Assembly: GCA_019914995.1 (NCBI GenBank) | Contig: CM034126.1 | Location: 10,297,001-10,361,000 of the forward strand | Source: Acanthochlamys bracteata | Taxonomy: Eukaryota; Streptophyta; Magnoliopsida; Pandanales; Velloziaceae | Reading direction: 5' to 3' | Length of the DNA stretch: 64,000 nucleotides | Part shown: in pieces, positions 61,364-64,000 of the stretch | Layout: every line of letters begins with the position of its first letter | Numbering within the stretch: position 1 is the first letter of the stretch | Made by a program: the position numbers and the translations under genes | The notes under the pieces: generated by a model | The model's database searches: none | Told to the model about the DNA's origin: nothing | Seen by the model: the letters and a program-made list of their open reading frames with translations, nothing else

Positions 61364-63208
61364 GAGGAAGAAACACTACAATAACGCTAATACAAACACA
61401 TCCTAGTTTTATTGAGAACTCTAAAATCTAGACTAAACTAGTCCATGAGCAATTTTAATTACTATATAATAAATAATAGCATAAAGTTCTGAAAATTTAG
61501 AGATGTAGCAACTACTTGTCTGCTACCATCCTGAGAAAAATGGCAAAAGGAGGCAGTTGATGAGATGTCTACAAGCATAAAAAAAGTTCAGTTCAGGTGG
61601 TTCCCTGAGTGAAGACATGCTTCCAATGGCTGGTGGACAAGACATAGCTCATGACAAAAATATGCAGCAGGTACAAATTAGTTCCCCATATACAAGCAGT
61701 CTGCTCAACCTCAAATGAAAAGCTTGAAAGAGAAGAGTGCTTCCAGGCAAGTAGTAGAGATTTTTCTACTTGATTAAAATCCAACTCATTATAAGAATGT
61801 ATAGATGGTGGCACTCTTTGATTTTCATTCCTATCAAAAAAGGTTTTGATAAACAAGGCCTACCAATTTTAAGAGCTCACCAAAAGTACAGAGTAAATGA
61901 TTATTGTGACAGGAGAAAGGGTGACATTTTCAATTTTCAAAAGCCATGTCACTAACGTGCGAGACGTTCAAAATTTAATACAAAGGCACTGATTTACCAT
62001 ATAAATCATTGCGCAAATCAATTGAACAACCGGTTCTCTCTTTAAATTGTGAAAAATTATTGAGTGCTGTCATACATTGACAATGTATCATCAGTGTAGG
62101 ATGCCCAAATTAAAAAGAAGATGTTACCTTTATTATCTACATATTCTCATACTCAAGCTGTACTGTGATCATGTAAGTAACCTGATGAAAGAAGGCTCTA
62201 CATGTTATAATCCCCGGCTTCAATCATCATAACATCCAAAAAGGACTTCCATTGGTTTATACCTGTCATTTGTTGTTTCACATATAAGTTAGTATCAAAG
62301 CCACAAATAGAACAAAATTGTTTCTAGAGGGGAAAAGAAATCGTGTAGTGCCATACTAAAGAATCATTTGGAAATATCTAGATGCATGAAATGTGACATT
62401 CAATAATGACTAACAAATGTTTGTTGTCTGTGTAATTAGTGGTATATAATATGTGCTATAATTGATTGATTTTGACATTAGAACAGCGTAGAAAGCACAT
62501 AGGCATGACTTCGTATGTGAGAGATATCTTGTATCCTTTCATTGCCTCACCAGATTCCTTTTCTTATTTTTAAGCTAAAGACCGACCTTTCTTTAATTCA
62601 AATTTCAAATATTGTCATCACATAAAGAAAAGAGAACAGCCTAAATTATCCTATGCACTTAGGTCATGCGGCCTTACCATGAGTAGAAGCTTGAACCTTT
62701 CTCCAACAGACTCGATTTGAAAGATAAGTACTTTCATAAATACTTCTGATCTATGCATTCAGAAGCTGAAATGTACAAGCAAGTCAACGCTCTTCAATGT
62801 TCCTTTAGTTATAGATGCAATGCCCAGGCTATTGGCAAGAAAAATTCAAGTCTCCACCTTTCATCAACTAGCAAATTGAGTCACTGCACGGTATATTGGA
62901 ACCAGAATCTCTTTTAGGCTGTAAGCTAATGAATCAACTTAACAGAGAAAAGAATTAAGATATAACCAATTGCAGATGAGACAGTAAAATCATCCAAAAA
63001 CGCACAGGTGAAACAACATACACATTTTAGTAGAACAAATAGGTGGCAAAAACTTAGTTCTCTTCCTTCCTAATATAGACCTACTTCAGATCGATGGTTT
63101 CCAGGGCTCTTTTATGTACCAAAGGTGTAGAACAGGGGTGGAGCTACATTGAACCAATGGGTGCCAAAAGCACCCCATAAAACAGCCGAGATGCCCTTCT
63201 ATGTATAA
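61364..63208. other. intergenic DNA, nothing supported
   Basis: No gene, RNA or delimited repeat was recognised on either strand. Confidence 0.5.
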
Positions 63209-63722
63209 TGTCACAGGCCTAGATTTTTACCTTGGCTTGTGGGGAACTTAGTCACATCCTCTTGTGGCTAAGTCAGTCTTTTACCCAAAAAAGCTATCAA
63301 AGATAGCTAAGGAAACTTGAATGGTTTTGAGGAAAAGAAGAAAAGTAAGGAACACTAGAAGAGAGAGCTTTTTGGAAGGAAAGCTTTCTATTAATTGACT
63401 TGTTATAATTCTTGCTTGATAATCCAAATGGGAGGCCTTGCCCTCCTATTTATAGCCCTCAATCTCCTCAATGGACGGTGGAGACTGATTTGATCGGACG
63501 GTGGAGAATACATGGTTTGGAAAATTTTTATATAATTTTTCTTATAAAAATCTCCAACTTTCTAGAGTATTCTCTAACATACTCTAAATTTTATGCCAAC
63601 TATCGTATATCTAGAGTATTCTACCTTACTCTAGACTTGGCTAATGTACAAAGTATTTTACCTAGGTAAAATACTTTTTACCAAGGTAATTTGGATAGAA
63701 AGAAAAGCCAAAACAGCCATAC
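63209..63722 (-). mobile_element. solo LTR, second copy, minus orientation
   Basis: Read on the minus strand it parallels 45601-46128. Shared landmarks are the double ctccaccgtcc blocks, a TATAAATA box (plus 63447-63454), tagctatctttgatagct, gacttagccacaag and the closing GTGACA. Its first few bases (plus 63722 onward) have lost the expected TGTCACG start, so that end is eroded and no clear target duplication can be read. Confidence 0.75.
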
Positions 63723-64000
63723 AATAATTTAGTATGCTGAAATCCCCTTCAAATTAAAACCACGACCAACTTAATGCTTATTTTTCTTATTTTCTAAACT
63801 CTTCACAGCTTCTCTCTTTACTTTCACATTCCAATTCTAATTCTGTCTGTTCTTTTCACGGTAATTAAGCAACTTAGATGATGTGATGGCTTCTATAGTT
63901 TCTGAAAAACTGCTTAGGTATTTGTAATATAAAAATTAAATAAGATACTAGTTTTCAATCAACTTTTTGTCTATGGTAAACCAAAGGCTTATAAAGTTAA
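63723..64000. other. end of window, nothing recognised
   Basis: AT-rich DNA without a supported feature. Confidence 0.5.

Overview
The window is nuclear DNA of a flowering plant, most likely a eudicot. The genes carry GT-AG introns, the intergenic DNA is very AT-rich, and it is filled with plant-type mobile elements (an Athila-like Ty3/gypsy retrotransposon, a hAT relic, foldback/MITE elements and solo LTRs). One gene is a histone H2B.8 type, a class known only from angiosperms. No species can be named from the sequence.

Layout. 1-2.27 kb: little recognisable, except a possible last exon of a gene lying to the left. 2.275-20.92 kb (minus): a 24-exon gene for the plant syndetin/VPS50 homologue, reconstructed here with continuous reading phase; its introns hold two adjacent foldback elements and a ~366-bp tandem duplication. 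21.99-30.15 kb: a decayed Athila-like LTR retrotransposon whose 3' LTR has lost its front part. 30.15-39.3 kb: AT-rich DNA with a hAT transposase relic (about 34.4-37 kb). 39.55-40.39 kb (plus): an intronless 280-aa H2B.8/H2B.S-type histone behind a TATA box and a G-box. 40.4-42.85 kb: AT-rich, MITE-bearing DNA. 42.9-48.46 kb (plus): a class II BASIC PENTACYSTEINE (GAGA-binding) factor whose intron holds a TATA-bearing solo LTR and a Tourist-like MITE. 48.5-53.4 kb: nothing supported. 53.48-53.83 kb (minus): a SIAMESE-RELATED CDK inhibitor. 56.97-60.19 kb (plus): a five-exon TMEM208/SND2 homologue. 60.94-61.36 kb (minus): an unrecognised 139-aa ORF. 63.21-63.72 kb: a second solo LTR of the same family, inverted relative to the first.

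The genes do not form a pathway: membrane tethering (VPS50), ER targeting (TMEM208), sperm/seed chromatin (H2B.8), transcription (BPC) and cell-cycle arrest (SMR) simply neighbour one another. I found no convincing undescribed system. The observations most worth a second look are the H2B.8-type histone without the usual ubiquitination lysine, the solo LTR that could act as an alternative promoter inside the BPC gene, the twin foldbacks in a VPS50 intron, and the 52-residue hydrophobic extension of VPS50.
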